A stretch of 64,000 nucleotides of DNA, from contig JAEBUN010000013.1 of assembly GCA_023014365.1 (NCBI GenBank), positions 372,001 to 436,000 on the forward strand, given 5' to 3'. Positions 13,896-23,539 of the stretch are shown here, piece after piece. Both the position numbers and the translations under genes were made by a program. This DNA is from Lepiota brunneoincarnata. Taxonomy: Eukaryota > Basidiomycota > Agaricomycetes > Agaricales > Agaricaceae. Every line of letters begins with the position of its first letter. Position 1 is the first letter of the stretch. The notes beneath the pieces were generated by a model. The model was not told where the DNA came from and did not search any database. It saw only the letters and a list, made by a program, of their open reading frames with translations.

Positions 13896-15999
13896 GCTCA
13901 AGTGTTCCGCGTTGGTCGGGATCAGAATGGAGTGGCGTGGTTGGGATAACAATTATAAATGCAAAGGGTAACTTCGGAGCCGTACCTTGCTGTGCACCCA
14001 GGTGGGCACAGTTCATCTGACTACAATAATATACAATCTTGAGACTACCAACAATTGATTCACAGTTCCCGTAGTTCGGTTCTTCCATTACTGGCCCTTA
14101 ATTATTGGCAGTGAATGATCGCAGCAAATGTTCACAGGTTCATGATATGGTGTGAAAATATAGCCCAGCGGGCTAGAGGGGTTCTTATAGGAGGTGAACG
14201 TGATTGGCTGGCTCCTGGAGAGATGACTAGTTCATACCACCAACAGATAAGATGCCGAGAAAAGTCCAATGCGGCAGTCGGACAACGAACCTGGGATGAC
14301 CTTCCTAGGGATTCAAGGTCATAAGATATTCATGTGACTATCCATCATAGATCCATAAGGTGTCCATAGTCCGGATGATGATCTGGAGCAAGAGAACCGA
14401 TATTATACCATACATGGTTTCATCCTTTGGTCGATGGCTCGAACGAACTAACATAGCTGGGTGGGAGCTTGGAGACCAAACTGCCTATCACTAAGAATAT
14501 GAGTCTTGAGGGCCAGGACTCCCTAAACACACCCCAGGCGTACCGGTTGGCAGGCTCACGCATTGTTCCATTCAACAAACGAAGTAGTGGCTTTGCATTC
14601 GGCCCAGCCCATTATATTGGCCTATGTTATGAATTCGATGACTGATTGCTACAACCGGTAGCTACAAGGTCGACCAGGGGTCCAGTTCCCACAATGCGAT
14701 TAAGGACGGTTTTGCTGTCGTAACATCGGTGGCACTGGTGTGATGCCTCCTCGATCAGTCGATAATACCAGTCGGTTTGTGAATCAGAAAAGCACTTGAT
14801 CTGGTCCGCAAGGAATCGTGGAGGAAGGATAGGTGCGACGAGGACCAAGGTATTGTGAATCCGGGAACAGAGGTCTGGGAAGGTTTGGTCCAGTCTGCAA
14901 AGTTCGTCTTGTTGAACTTCCCGATTCTCACTGGCGAGCAGACTTACATTGAGAGCCGATTTCGGGGACAGGTTCCACTTGACAGATCACTTGGAGTCTG
15001 CCTTCGTACTTACCTTTCCTCGCGTTAACACAGCGCAACTGATCCCTGCAGAGTTGCTGGGAGTTCCTAGACAATTGACACCGCTTCCCACAACGGGCCT
15101 GCTGTGCACACTATGTCATAGGTTGTCCCCTCGTGTCCAGAGTAAGTTGACCAAGGCGGTACACCCTTCTATGGAATCTTGGTACTGGAGGATAGTCGAA
15201 AATACACTTCACATGACTAGGGTTGTCAATGGCCAGTATATCTCCCATCGGAACTGCCGTAAGAAGGGATAGACCCGCAGAAATTTGTGTCATGTATAGG
15301 AAGAATAATGTCTTTATGATGTTTATGTATTTTTTTATGACTATATGAGAAGTCTTTGTGAGTATGTATTAATTTTGTGGGTTAAGCAATTGAGTTTAAA
15401 TAAGTATATTTATGCATGGGAACAATAAATAAAATGCTAGTGGTAAGTGTAGATGAGAATACATCGGGAGTATGATATCCGCCGGAATGTAGAATAACTA
15501 AGTCTCAGTAGCTTGTAACATGAGTACTATATATTCTATACCTGTAGAATAACTAAGTCTAACATAGGCATAAGTATCATAGTGGGAAAAACATGAGAAG
15601 ACTCTACTCACCTCAGTAGCTTGTAATGCAAGTACTGAGGTGTCTAACGGCAGGCTGGTAGGTATATACACTACCGACAAATATCCATAAATGGGCGGAA
15701 ACATGCCCAGTGTTGACAAACAATGTACAAACAAAAGAATCCCTAAACGGGATATGTTGCAGAAAGCTCAACATGAGCTTTCTGGCTTGACATGGAACCC
15801 ACTGCATTGTCAGATTTACACAAGCTTACAGACACGCTGCCCCCCCCATTTTCGGGCCCAGTAGAGTATATGGACCTGCCATTTTCCCTTATGCATTTGC
15901 AATTATTGTGCCATTTGTTTGGCACTTGTTTGTTCACTGTTAGTTAGTATACTTATGATACTAAGTAGAGTCCACTCTCCTCAGTATTCGAACATACAT
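13896..15999. other. Intergenic DNA bordering the transposon cluster
   Basis: There is no recognisable gene. Two short direct repeats occur: GTAGAATAACTAAGTCT at about 15488 and 15544, and a block with CAGTAGCTTGTAA at about 15508 and 15614, suggesting a local duplication of about 60-100 bp. Frames at 14627-14848 (minus) and 14949-15272 (plus) have no known motif. The 3' end abuts the LTR of element C1 at 16000. Confidence 0.4.
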
Positions 16000-17133
16000 T
16001 GATATGCCGATTTCATGCCTATACATGAATTCCATACTCCGGAATGATTCTCTACATAGAATCATTGGCTATATCATTAAAGAACTCTATAGAGGATTGG
16101 TACTATGTCCTGTAGTAGCCAGTTCAACCGAACTGAGGATATTTAAGCCTTGGAAGTGTTTAAACCAGCTTATTATCACTAAGCTTAGTGAACCAAGCTA
16201 TCAGAATGCTCTCTCGAGGGATTCCAGACTCTACATAGCATATCGAGTATACTCTGGTCACATCAAGGGACCTTATGAGCAGTTTTCTGATGAACTTGGA
16301 TTTGTTGGAACCTAAAGAATGTACATAGCGGCTGTCACAGGTGTATTACACCCATAGCAAGCCCAATAATGATGACCAGACCACAGAATGGAACATCCAA
16401 TGTTCAGGAGGTGACAACCGATGCCAAAAACCCTAGAAATATCAAAGACTCCTAATTAACAAGTGCTTTGTGGGTCCCAGCACCTTGGCATACTGCCTAA
16501 CTGAGATTAATTACAACGGATCAAGGGATTGTCCATATGCTATACATTCTGATCATAATTGATCCGGAGGCTTAAACACACTTGTGTGGACGCAGAATAA
16601 TGCAGATGAGCACGAAACACATCTGGCTGGATTGCCATTTGTCAATCAGAGAAAAACCCATAACCCAGGGCAAGGTAGAAATGCTGCTGAACCTTCCAAA
16701 ATGTTCTACAGTACCTGTAACAATTAAGCTTATTGTTTTCTATTTCATATTTACTATCTCTCATATGTATCTAAACAATATAAATATGGTCACACTTGTT
16801 CATGGAGAAGCAAGAGGTCTCACCCCTGCTTCCACATGCAAGTCTGCAAGCCATGATCAAGAACAATTTCAAAGGACTATTTAGTGTGTGTCATTAAGTG
16901 TGATTTCTTTGGTCGTTGACCAACCCAGAGACAGAGACAGAGAACAGAGTCCAGAAGTTTAGAGTTCCAGAGTGCTAGAGACAGAGACAGAGACAGAGAA
17001 CAGAGTTCAGAGACCAGAGACCAGAGACCAGAGACCCTGCGCTTTGAATTGACAGGGATTGTCCTTTCATTGTTGCACTGTACAGCTAAGATAACTTCAA
17101 CAGCTGTTTGTTAACCTCTAAAAACACTACTCT
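16000..17133 (+). repeat. 5' LTR of C1, left part (interrupted by A)
   Basis: It starts TGATATGCCG and matches the three other family C LTRs (43036-44331, 49318-50612, 55384-56680). A TATAAATA box at 16789-16796 would place U3 before about 16820. The downstream part carries the GA-rich hexamer tract (AGAGAC)n at about 16925-17035. Two TAAGCTTA palindromes lie here (16180, 16725). Element A splits the LTR after ACTCT at 17129-17133. Confidence 0.88.
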
Positions 17134-17831
17134 TGTTATGAACAGTCCAGACCGGGAGGAACAAGAATTACTGTTCGACTTTACAAGATGGGTACAGGAG
17201 ACTACAGACCAACTACGGGCACAAGAATACGAAGACGAGGAAGGGGAATACTACACCGCCATGCAGGACCTGGCGAGAGAAGCAGGAATGGAGATAACCT
17301 TGGAGGATATATTGGAATACCCCGAGGACGAGGAAGATAACCATGGATCAACCGATCCAACCTCCGATACGGATGGAAGCACCGAGAGAATGGAGAGCGA
17401 GAATGGAGAAGACTCCATGGAGATACAATCGGGAGAAGGAGATTATGAGTCAGAGGAAAGCGATGGAACATCGCACAGCAGTAGCGAGAGTACTGACTCA
17501 TTGTAATATAAATAACGCTAGGATGCCATCAGCCAGGATGTGCATCATGGTCAGGACTGCGCACGACCAGTAGAACAGCCAAGTAACCTATAACGAGTAT
17601 ATAGTATCTCATAGGTATATAAGGCCTGTACAAGTAGAGATTAAAGCCTCAAGCTTTAATCTTGTTAACAGCGGTCGTTTACCTCTCTGCCTTAACTTGG
17701 CGTCTTCCCTCGTTATCTCATTGAGCGCGATCCACTAAGCTCTATAAGGCCAACCGTTTCGGACACCTTGTAGAGTGATTGAAGGCCGTCTCCAGTTATC
17801 CTCGGATACAGAAGGAGCACGGATCATAACA
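17134..17831 (+). repeat. Element A 5' LTR
   Basis: 698 bp, TGTTATG...CATAACA. The first half carries an open frame (17138-17506) identical to the C-terminal part of ORF4, which at the 3' end is translated into the LTR. TATATAAGG lies at 17616-17624. A hairpin-capable block (AGATTAAAGC / GCTTTAATCT) spans about 17638-17662, where transcription should begin. Confidence 0.93.
17616..17624 (+). promoter_or_regulatory. Element A TATA box
   Basis: TATATAAGG lies 35 bp upstream of AAGCTTTAATCT (17651-17662), so the transcript should start at or just before that block. The equivalent box is kept in the solo A LTR and in the right-edge A copy. Confidence 0.6.
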
Positions 17832-17833
17832 TT

Positions 17834-17845
17834 AGATTAAAGCTT
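17834..17845 (+). promoter_or_regulatory. Element A self-primer-type PBS
   Basis: AGATTAAAGCTT begins two bases after the 5' LTR. It is the exact 12-nt reverse complement of AAGCTTTAATCT at 17651-17662, the predicted 5' end of the mRNA. No TGG-start tRNA-type PBS is present. In Tf1 of fission yeast the mRNA 5' end anneals to the PBS and is cleaved to prime reverse transcription; by analogy the same is inferred here. Confidence 0.65.
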
Positions 17846-18021
17846 CCTTTGGACAACCTCCATCGTACACCCCGTGGTATCGGTACGCCTTGTCGCTACC
17901 CTTCCACACCGGCAGACGATACGCTTTATCGCTATCCGAGTGCCAACCGTATCTGACGACACGCCTTGTCGCTGTCCGGTGATACACCCCCGTAGAGCAG
18001 GCCACCATACCCTCTACACCC

Positions 18022-18758
18022 TTGGTCAGACGCACCGAAAGCGTTGATAGGTCATCCACACCTTTAAGTGTTGATTGGGATAACGCACCCGTAAGCGTTG
18101 TATATAGGTCATCCGCACCTTCAAGCGTCGATTGGGATAACGCACCCGCAAGCGTTGTTTATTTACCCTCACCCTCACCTTCGACTTCTTCCCTCTTCAC
18201 CCTGTCTACAAACCGAAACGACCCCCTTGCCACCGACTACGAAGAATCCAACAGTTCTGACTGGTCGACAACCGACTCCGAACCCGACTTCACACCCCCT
18301 CCACCACGGACCCTAAAAAGAAAACAAAACCTATACCCCTCACTCGTTCACCCTCTGGTTCCGCACCGTACCCTACACAACCTACCGAGAGAGTTCAACG
18401 TCGAACAGAAGACCCAGGATACCCAGCACCCCCAGCATCAGTTCTTCAATCCCTACCTAAACAACCACCACCTGAAAGAACTGCCACCTCTACCCGCTCA
18501 AAGCTCGGGGAGCCGATTCATAGAACATCTACCCCATCCTCCGGTCCTCAACCCTCAACAAGTACAAGAACTAGCGACAACACTTCGCAACAGAAACCCC
18601 CAAGAACATTCTCACCCCTCACATCACCACTTGGATCACCGGTACACTCACCGCCTCGATCCAGTTCCCCTGTACAATCCGAACCATCCGAAGCTAGCCC
18701 CACTACCGGGTCTATTCACACTTCCGACGAGGAATCCACAACCTCTGACACTAACAAT
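18022..18758 (+). other. Element A leader and possible gag N-terminal extension
   Basis: From 18022 one frame is open and includes two 57 nt tandem copies (start offsets 18051 and 18108) encoding a repeat with SVDWDNAP. The gag frame itself is closed by a TGA near 18260 but then open with protein-like, Ser/Pro/Thr-rich content all the way into the gag ATG at 18759. So translation could enter gag upstream through a frame change or a short intron, or gag may simply start at 18759. Further upstream, three imperfect copies of CGC(C/T)TT(G/A)TCGCT lie at about 17889, 17931 and 17962. Confidence 0.4.
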
Positions 18759-19883
18759 ATGGCCTCCTCCGCAAAAATCAATACACCCCCAACCTTTAAT
18801 GGAGAGACCGACTACTTCCGCCTCTGGAAGGATGCAGTACAACTATACATCGATGCAAAGCCAGGAGCCTTTTCCGATGACAAGACCAAGATACAATTCG
18901 CCCTTTCATACATGTCCACCGGCCCCGCCGCAACATGGAGAGGAGCATTCTTGGAATCAAACAAAGAACTTGATGGAAGCCAGACCCTTCCGACATGGAA
19001 GAAATTTCTCGAAGGACTCGATACATCCTTCGCCCCAAACAATGTCCCCGCCGATGCAATGGACAGAATCCGCCACCTCAAACAGAATGGACGATATATC
19101 GATGATTACATATCCCAGTTCCAAATACTTGCCTATCAGGCCGACCTTGGAGATGGAGTGGCGGCGGTCAACTATTTCAAGAACGGGCTGGATCGCCCCG
19201 TCGCAATCAAGACAATTAGCCTCAATCCAGGAAACAAACTTAGCGACTGGTTCAAGCAAGCTCGAACAGCATATCAAATACTACAAACTCAACGCGACTA
19301 TATGCAAACTCGAGGAACTCCCTCGTTTCCAACGACTTCGCGCACTCGCCCATTTAAAGGGAAAAGAAATGCTTTTACGCGCCGTGTCCCACTGCCCTAT
19401 CAAGCAACAGACCCTAACGCAATGGATATTGACCAACTCGCCGAAGCAGTCTACAACCTCGACTTTGAGGACGAGCCAGATCTACTCGCCGAGGAAGCTG
19501 ATGAAGACGAGGAAACCGAAGAAGACAGACTCCACCAGCTGGTACAAGAACGCACCCGCGAAGCCCTCAATGCAATCCTCACGGACGCCCAAAGAAAGGA
19601 TCTCAAAGAAAGGAGATGCTTCAACTGCCGCAAGACTGGACACTTCGCCCGCGAATGCCCCACCAAGAAGACAATATATCGCCGACCCGAATTACCCCGC
19701 AATTTGGATGCCAGAAACCGGTCAAATGCGATATCCAGAAGAAGACAAGCAAGTTATAGGAAGAAGAATTCCCTATACAACATACTAGAAGATGCAACCG
19801 ACGAGGAAGTCGAGGACATCTACGAACATTTTGCAAACGAATCCAACCACCCAGATGCCCCTCTGGTTAAGGATTTTGCCTAA
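18759..19883 (+). CDS. gag: Element A gag (nucleocapsid polyprotein)
   Basis: 374 residues forming the capsid/nucleocapsid of the virus-like particle that packages the element RNA. An N-terminal Ty3-type capsid region (about residues 8-180, with the typical TATWRGAF-like and W..F...L blocks) is followed by an acidic stretch (about 230-260). Then comes a CX2CX4HX4C zinc knuckle, CFNCRKTGHFAREC (about residues 289-302), that binds RNA. The start is the first ATG in frame after the leader. The stop at 19881-19883 overlaps the open pol frame, which is -1 relative to gag and opens at 19871. The shared 13 nt include a TTTT run where a -1 slip is possible. The frame is intact. Confidence 0.93.
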   Translation: MASSAKINTPPTFNGETDYFRLWKDAVQLYIDAKPGAFSDDKTKIQFALSYMSTGPAATWRGAFLESNKELDGSQTLPTWKKFLEGLDTSFAPNNVPADAMDRIRHLKQNGRYIDDYISQFQILAYQADLGDGVAAVNYFKNGLDRPVAIKTISLNPGNKLSDWFKQARTAYQILQTQRDYMQTRGTPSFPTTSRTRPFKGKRNAFTRRVPLPYQATDPNAMDIDQLAEAVYNLDFEDEPDLLAEEADEDEETEEDRLHQLVQERTREALNAILTDAQRKDLKERRCFNCRKTGHFARECPTKKTIYRRPELPRNLDARNRSNAISRRRQASYRKKNSLYNILEDATDEEVEDIYEHFANESNHPDAPLVKDFA

Positions 19884-22800
19884 GGAGACTAGCCACCACG
19901 TCTAGCCCTCCACAAAGACCTCCTTCCCTTTCCTATTCACAAAATGATATTAATGTTGTAAAATTACAGGAATCGTCAGCACGCGTAATACATCTACCCT
20001 GTCGAATCCGAAAACACAAGCTCACTAAGGAAGGACCCGAAAGCGTGGAACTACTCGCCCTACTCGACTCAGGAGCAGCAGGAAACTTCATCGACCCCGG
20101 AATGGTCAAACAACATTCATTCAAAACAACACCCCTCGATCGACCCATCGAAGTACGAAATGCCGATGGATCTGTTAACGAAAATGGAACAGCCACCCAC
20201 TACACGACCCTCAACCTAACGGTTAACGGGAAGAATATGGAGATCAAACCAAAAGTAGTCTCCCTCGGAAGCCCAAGACTCATCCTTGGATTCCCTTGGC
20301 TCGCAGAACACAACCCAGACATCGACTGGGATGCCAAACAACTACGCTGGAGAAACGAACGTTGGGACAACACTATATTCCAAGAACTCATCCAATCCAT
20401 GGAACCCGAGTGGATCTACAACGACCAACTCAACCACATCTCCACACTAGAGCCCACAAGCTTCGAAGAAATCAACTTCAAAGCCTCCGCATCACAATTC
20501 CTCGCCGTACAACACGGAGAAAAGAAAAACGACGACCCAAGAAAAGTCGTACCCACGGAATTCCACGAATACCTCCCAGTATTTAGCAAGAAACAAGCCG
20601 AACGATTCCCCCCACAACGACCATGGGATCACAAAATTGAACTCAAGGAATCATTCAAACCAATTGCCATGAAGTCCTACCGACTCTCCCTCAATGAAGA
20701 AAAGGAACTCGACACGTTCCTAGAAGAAAACCTTCAAAAGGGATACATTCGACCATCCGAATCGCCAATGGCGTCACCTTTCTTCTTCGTAGGAAAGAAA
20801 GATGGAAAACTACGCCCCTGTCAAGACTACAGGTACCTCAACGAGCATACCGTCAAAAATGCATACAACCTCCCCCTCATCTCTCATATTCTCGACAAAC
20901 TCCGAGGATCAAAATACTTTACCAAACTCGACGTACGAGCAGGATACAACAACATCCGCATACGCAAAGGAGATGAATGGAAAGGAGCCTTCAGGACACC
21001 CCGAGGATTATTTGAACCCACGGTTATGTTCTTTGGAATGTGTAACTCCCCAGCAACATTCCAAACCATGATGGACTCATTATTCCGAAAACTCATCGAC
21101 AATGGAGGAGTAATTGTTTATATGGACGACATCCTCATTCACGCAAAAACAAAACAAGAACTTCGACGCCTCACAAGAGAAGTACTCAAGATACTCAAGG
21201 ACAACGATCTATATCTCAAAACCGAGAAATGCGAATTCGAACGACAACGACTCGAATATCTAGGAGTTATTATCACTCCCGACTCAGTTTCGATGGACCC
21301 AGCAAAGCTCAAAGGCATCGCCGAGTGGCCAACACCAACTACCCCGCGCGACGTACGAAAATTCATAGGATTTTGCAACTTCTATCGAAAATTCATACAC
21401 CAATACGCCACATGGGCAAAACCTCTCAATGCCCTAATGTCCAAAACCAAGAAATTCGAATGGACAGAAGAATGCCAGAACGCCTTCGATACCCTCAAGA
21501 GAAAATTCCAAAGCGAACCGGTATTAATGGTCCCCGATCGAGACAAACCCTTCGAAATCGAATGCGACGCATCACTATTCGCATCAGGAGCAGTCCTACT
21601 TCAACGCGACAACAATGGAGTTAAACACCCAGTCGCATACTTCTCGAAAGGATTCTCACCAGCCGAACGCAACTATCATTGCTCCGAACAGGAACTCTTT
21701 GCCATTATCCGAGCACTCAAAGAATGGCGCCACCACATAGAAGGATCATCACACAAGACCATCGTATGGTCAGATCACGACAACCTTCGCCGCTGGAGAA
21801 AACCTGAGGACCTCAGCAGAAGACAAGCCCGATGGATTGCCTACATGCAACGATTTAACATCGAAATCCGACATATCCCTGGAAAGAAAAATGGACCAGC
21901 AGATGCCCTTTCCAGACGACCCGATCATGAACCCAAGACAAGAGACAACAAACAGGTCGTTGCACTCCCTGACAAATTCTTCACCTCAAAACAGCCACAA
22001 CATATCCATATTATCGACGAAAATACCAAACAGGAAATAAAAGAGCTGTGGAAGAAAAAGAAACAGACCGACATCGCCCAAGAAGATGACTCAGGACACC
22101 CACGCGTTCAAGGAAAACTATTTATACCACAAGATTTACACCTCAGACGCCGCTTACTGCAAAGAGTACACGACTCACCCACCGCAGGACACCCTGGAAT
22201 CGCAGAAACAACTAGAAAACTCCAGGAATACGCCTACTGGCCCGGGATGCGATCATTTGTCAAAAACTACGTCAAAGGATGTGGCGCTTGCCAACAATAC
22301 AAGATCAATCGCCACCCCCTAAAACCACCGCTTCAACCTATCCCTGGACCCCGTTCTACCCGTCCATTCTCGAACATCTCGATGGATCTTATCACAGACC
22401 TACCCCCGGACGGACCCCATGATTCTATACTGGTCGTGGTCGACCAGCTTACGAAGGGGATAATTCTAGAACCTACTGCGAAAACCGCCAACGCGGACAA
22501 GATCGCCGAAATTCTTATCAAACGGCTATTCTCTAGATTTGGCCTTCCCGAGAAAGTTCTCAGTGATCGCGACCCCAGATTCGCTGCCAAATCCATGAAA
22601 GAATTCTACAAACAACTCGGAATCGAACAAGCACTCTCTACCGCCTACCACCCCCAGACAGACGGACAAACAGAGCGATTCAATCAAGAAATAGAACTCT
22701 ACCTTGGCATCTATTGCTCATCGAACCCGAACAAATGGGTAAAGGCACTCCCACTCCTGGAATACGTCCATAACTCGAAAACACATGCCGAACACCAACA

Positions 22801-23539
22801 TACCCCATTTGAACTCCTCTATGGATCAAACCCCAAAGGATTTCCGACCTCCGAGGAGCCAACGAACATTCCAGCAATAGGAGAGAAGTTTAAATACCTC
22901 GCCAAGATACGCCAAGAAGCCCAAGCTGTGCATGAACAAGCCAGACTAAAAATGGCTGCAAGATATAACCGGCCAGATATCAATCTAAAAGTTGGACAGA
23001 AGGTTTGGCTCGACAACCGCAACCTCCCAATTCAGTACGCCTCAAAGAAACTGGCCCAACGCCGAGAAGGTCCCTTCACCATAACAAGAAAACTCGGACC
23101 TGTAACCTATGAACTAAAATTACCCATCAAATGGAAGATCCACAACAAGTTTCATGCGAGCCTCCTAATGCCTGCAGAAGAGAACGACACACATGGGGAA
23201 TACAACACAGCCCCACCACCCGACCTTGTAAATGGAGAAGAAGAATACGAGGTCGAGTCAATACTGCGCCACAGAAAATTCCGGAACAAGTATCAATTCC
23301 TAGTCAGATGGAAAGGATACCTTCCCACCGAGGATTCCTGGGAGCCAGAAGCAAACCTGGAGAACGCCAAGGAAGTCATTGAAGAATATAAAAGGGCCCA
23401 CAAATTAGACAACCCCACCAATGACCCAACCACCCAATACTCGAGCAACCACTCCAGACCTCCCAGAGCCAGACAACGATGGACGCCTTCTCATCCGGGA
23501 AAGAATCATATCCCTGGCGAACCGCGTCGAAGGAAATAG
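19871..23539 (+). CDS. pol: Element A pol: protease-RT-RNase H-integrase-chromodomain
   Basis: One uninterrupted frame. The aspartic protease active site LLDSGAAGNFID lies near 20060-20095. RT starts around 20650, with FFVGKKDGKLRPCQDYR, motif A KLDVRAGYNNIRI (about 20925), and YMDD (about 21119-21130). RNase H carries ECDAS (about 21562) and SDHDN (about 21772). Integrase has an HHCC finger (H-x-GHPG and CGACQQ, about 22170-22300), then DDE residues in SMDLITDLP, SDRDPRF and ERFNQE. The C-terminal chromodomain runs about 23250-23390 (YEVESILRHRK, FLVRWKGY, SWEPE) and by family precedent guides integration to modified histones. The window opens after a TAA at 19868; an ATG-independent -1 entry from gag is likely. 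All catalytic residues I looked for are present. Confidence 0.95.
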   Translation, partial: GFCLRRLATTSSPPQRPPSLSYSQNDINVVKLQESSARVIHLPCRIRKHKLTKEGPESVELLALLDSGAAGNFIDPGMVKQHSFKTTPLDRPIEVRNADGSVNENGTATHYTTLNLTVNGKNMEIKPKVVSLGSPRLILGFPWLAEHNPDIDWDAKQLRWRNERWDNTIFQELIQSMEPEWIYNDQLNHISTLEPTSFEEINFKASASQFLAVQHGEKKNDDPRKVVPTEFHEYLPVFSKKQAERFPPQRPWDHKIELKESFKPIAMKSYRLSLNEEKELDTFLEENLQKGYIRPSESPMASPFFFVGKKDGKLRPCQDYRYLNEHTVKNAYNLPLISHILDKLRGSKYFTKLDVRAGYNNIRIRKGDEWKGAFRTPRGLFEPTVMFFGMCNSPATFQTMMDSLFRKLIDNGGVIVYMDDILIHAKTKQELRRLTREVLKILKDNDLYLKTEKCEFERQRLEYLGVIITPDSVSMDPAKLKGIAEWPTPTTPRDVRKFIGFCNFYRKFIHQYATWAKPLNALMSKTKKFEWTEECQNAFDTLKRKFQSEPVLMVPDRDKPFEIECDASLFASGAVLLQRDNNGVKHPVAYFSKGFSPAERNYHCSEQELFAIIRALKEWRHHIEGSSHKTIVWSDHDNLRRWRKPEDLSRRQARWIAYMQRFNIEIRHIPGKKNGPADALSRRPDHEPKTRDNKQVVALPDKFFTSKQPQHIHIIDENTKQEIKELWKKKKQTDIAQEDDSGHPRVQGKLFIPQDLHLRRRLLQRVHDSPTAGHPGIAETTRKLQEYAYWPGMRSFVKNYVKGCGACQQYKINRHPLKPPLQPIPGPRSTRPFSNISMDLITDLPPDGPHDSILVVVDQLTKGIILEPTAKTANADKIAEILIKRLFSRFGLPEKVLSDRDPRFAAKSMKEFYKQLGIEQALSTAYHPQTDGQTERFNQEIELYLGIYCSSNPNKWVKALPLLEYVHNSKTHAEHQHTPFELLYGSNPKGFPTSEEPTNIPAIGEKFKYLAKIRQEAQAVHEQARLKMAARYNRPDINLKVGQKVWLDNRNLPIQYASKKLAQRREGPFTITRKLGPVTYELKLPIKWKIHNKFHASLLMPAEENDTHGEYNTAPPPDLVNGEEEYEVESILRHRKFRNKYQFLVRWKGYLPTEDSWEPEANLENAKEVIEEYKRAHKLDNPTNDPTTQYSSNHSRPPRARQRWTPSHPGKNHIPGEPRRRK

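Noticed and set aside
17202..17501. 99-codon minus-strand frame recurring in A LTR copies
   Set aside because: Reverse complement of the acidic ORF4; recurs only because the LTR recurs.
18022..19788. 588-codon open frame as an independent gene
   Set aside because: Its second half overlaps gag, which has the recognised capsid and zinc knuckle; the overlap looks like a composition-driven open frame. Only the leader part is kept as a remark.
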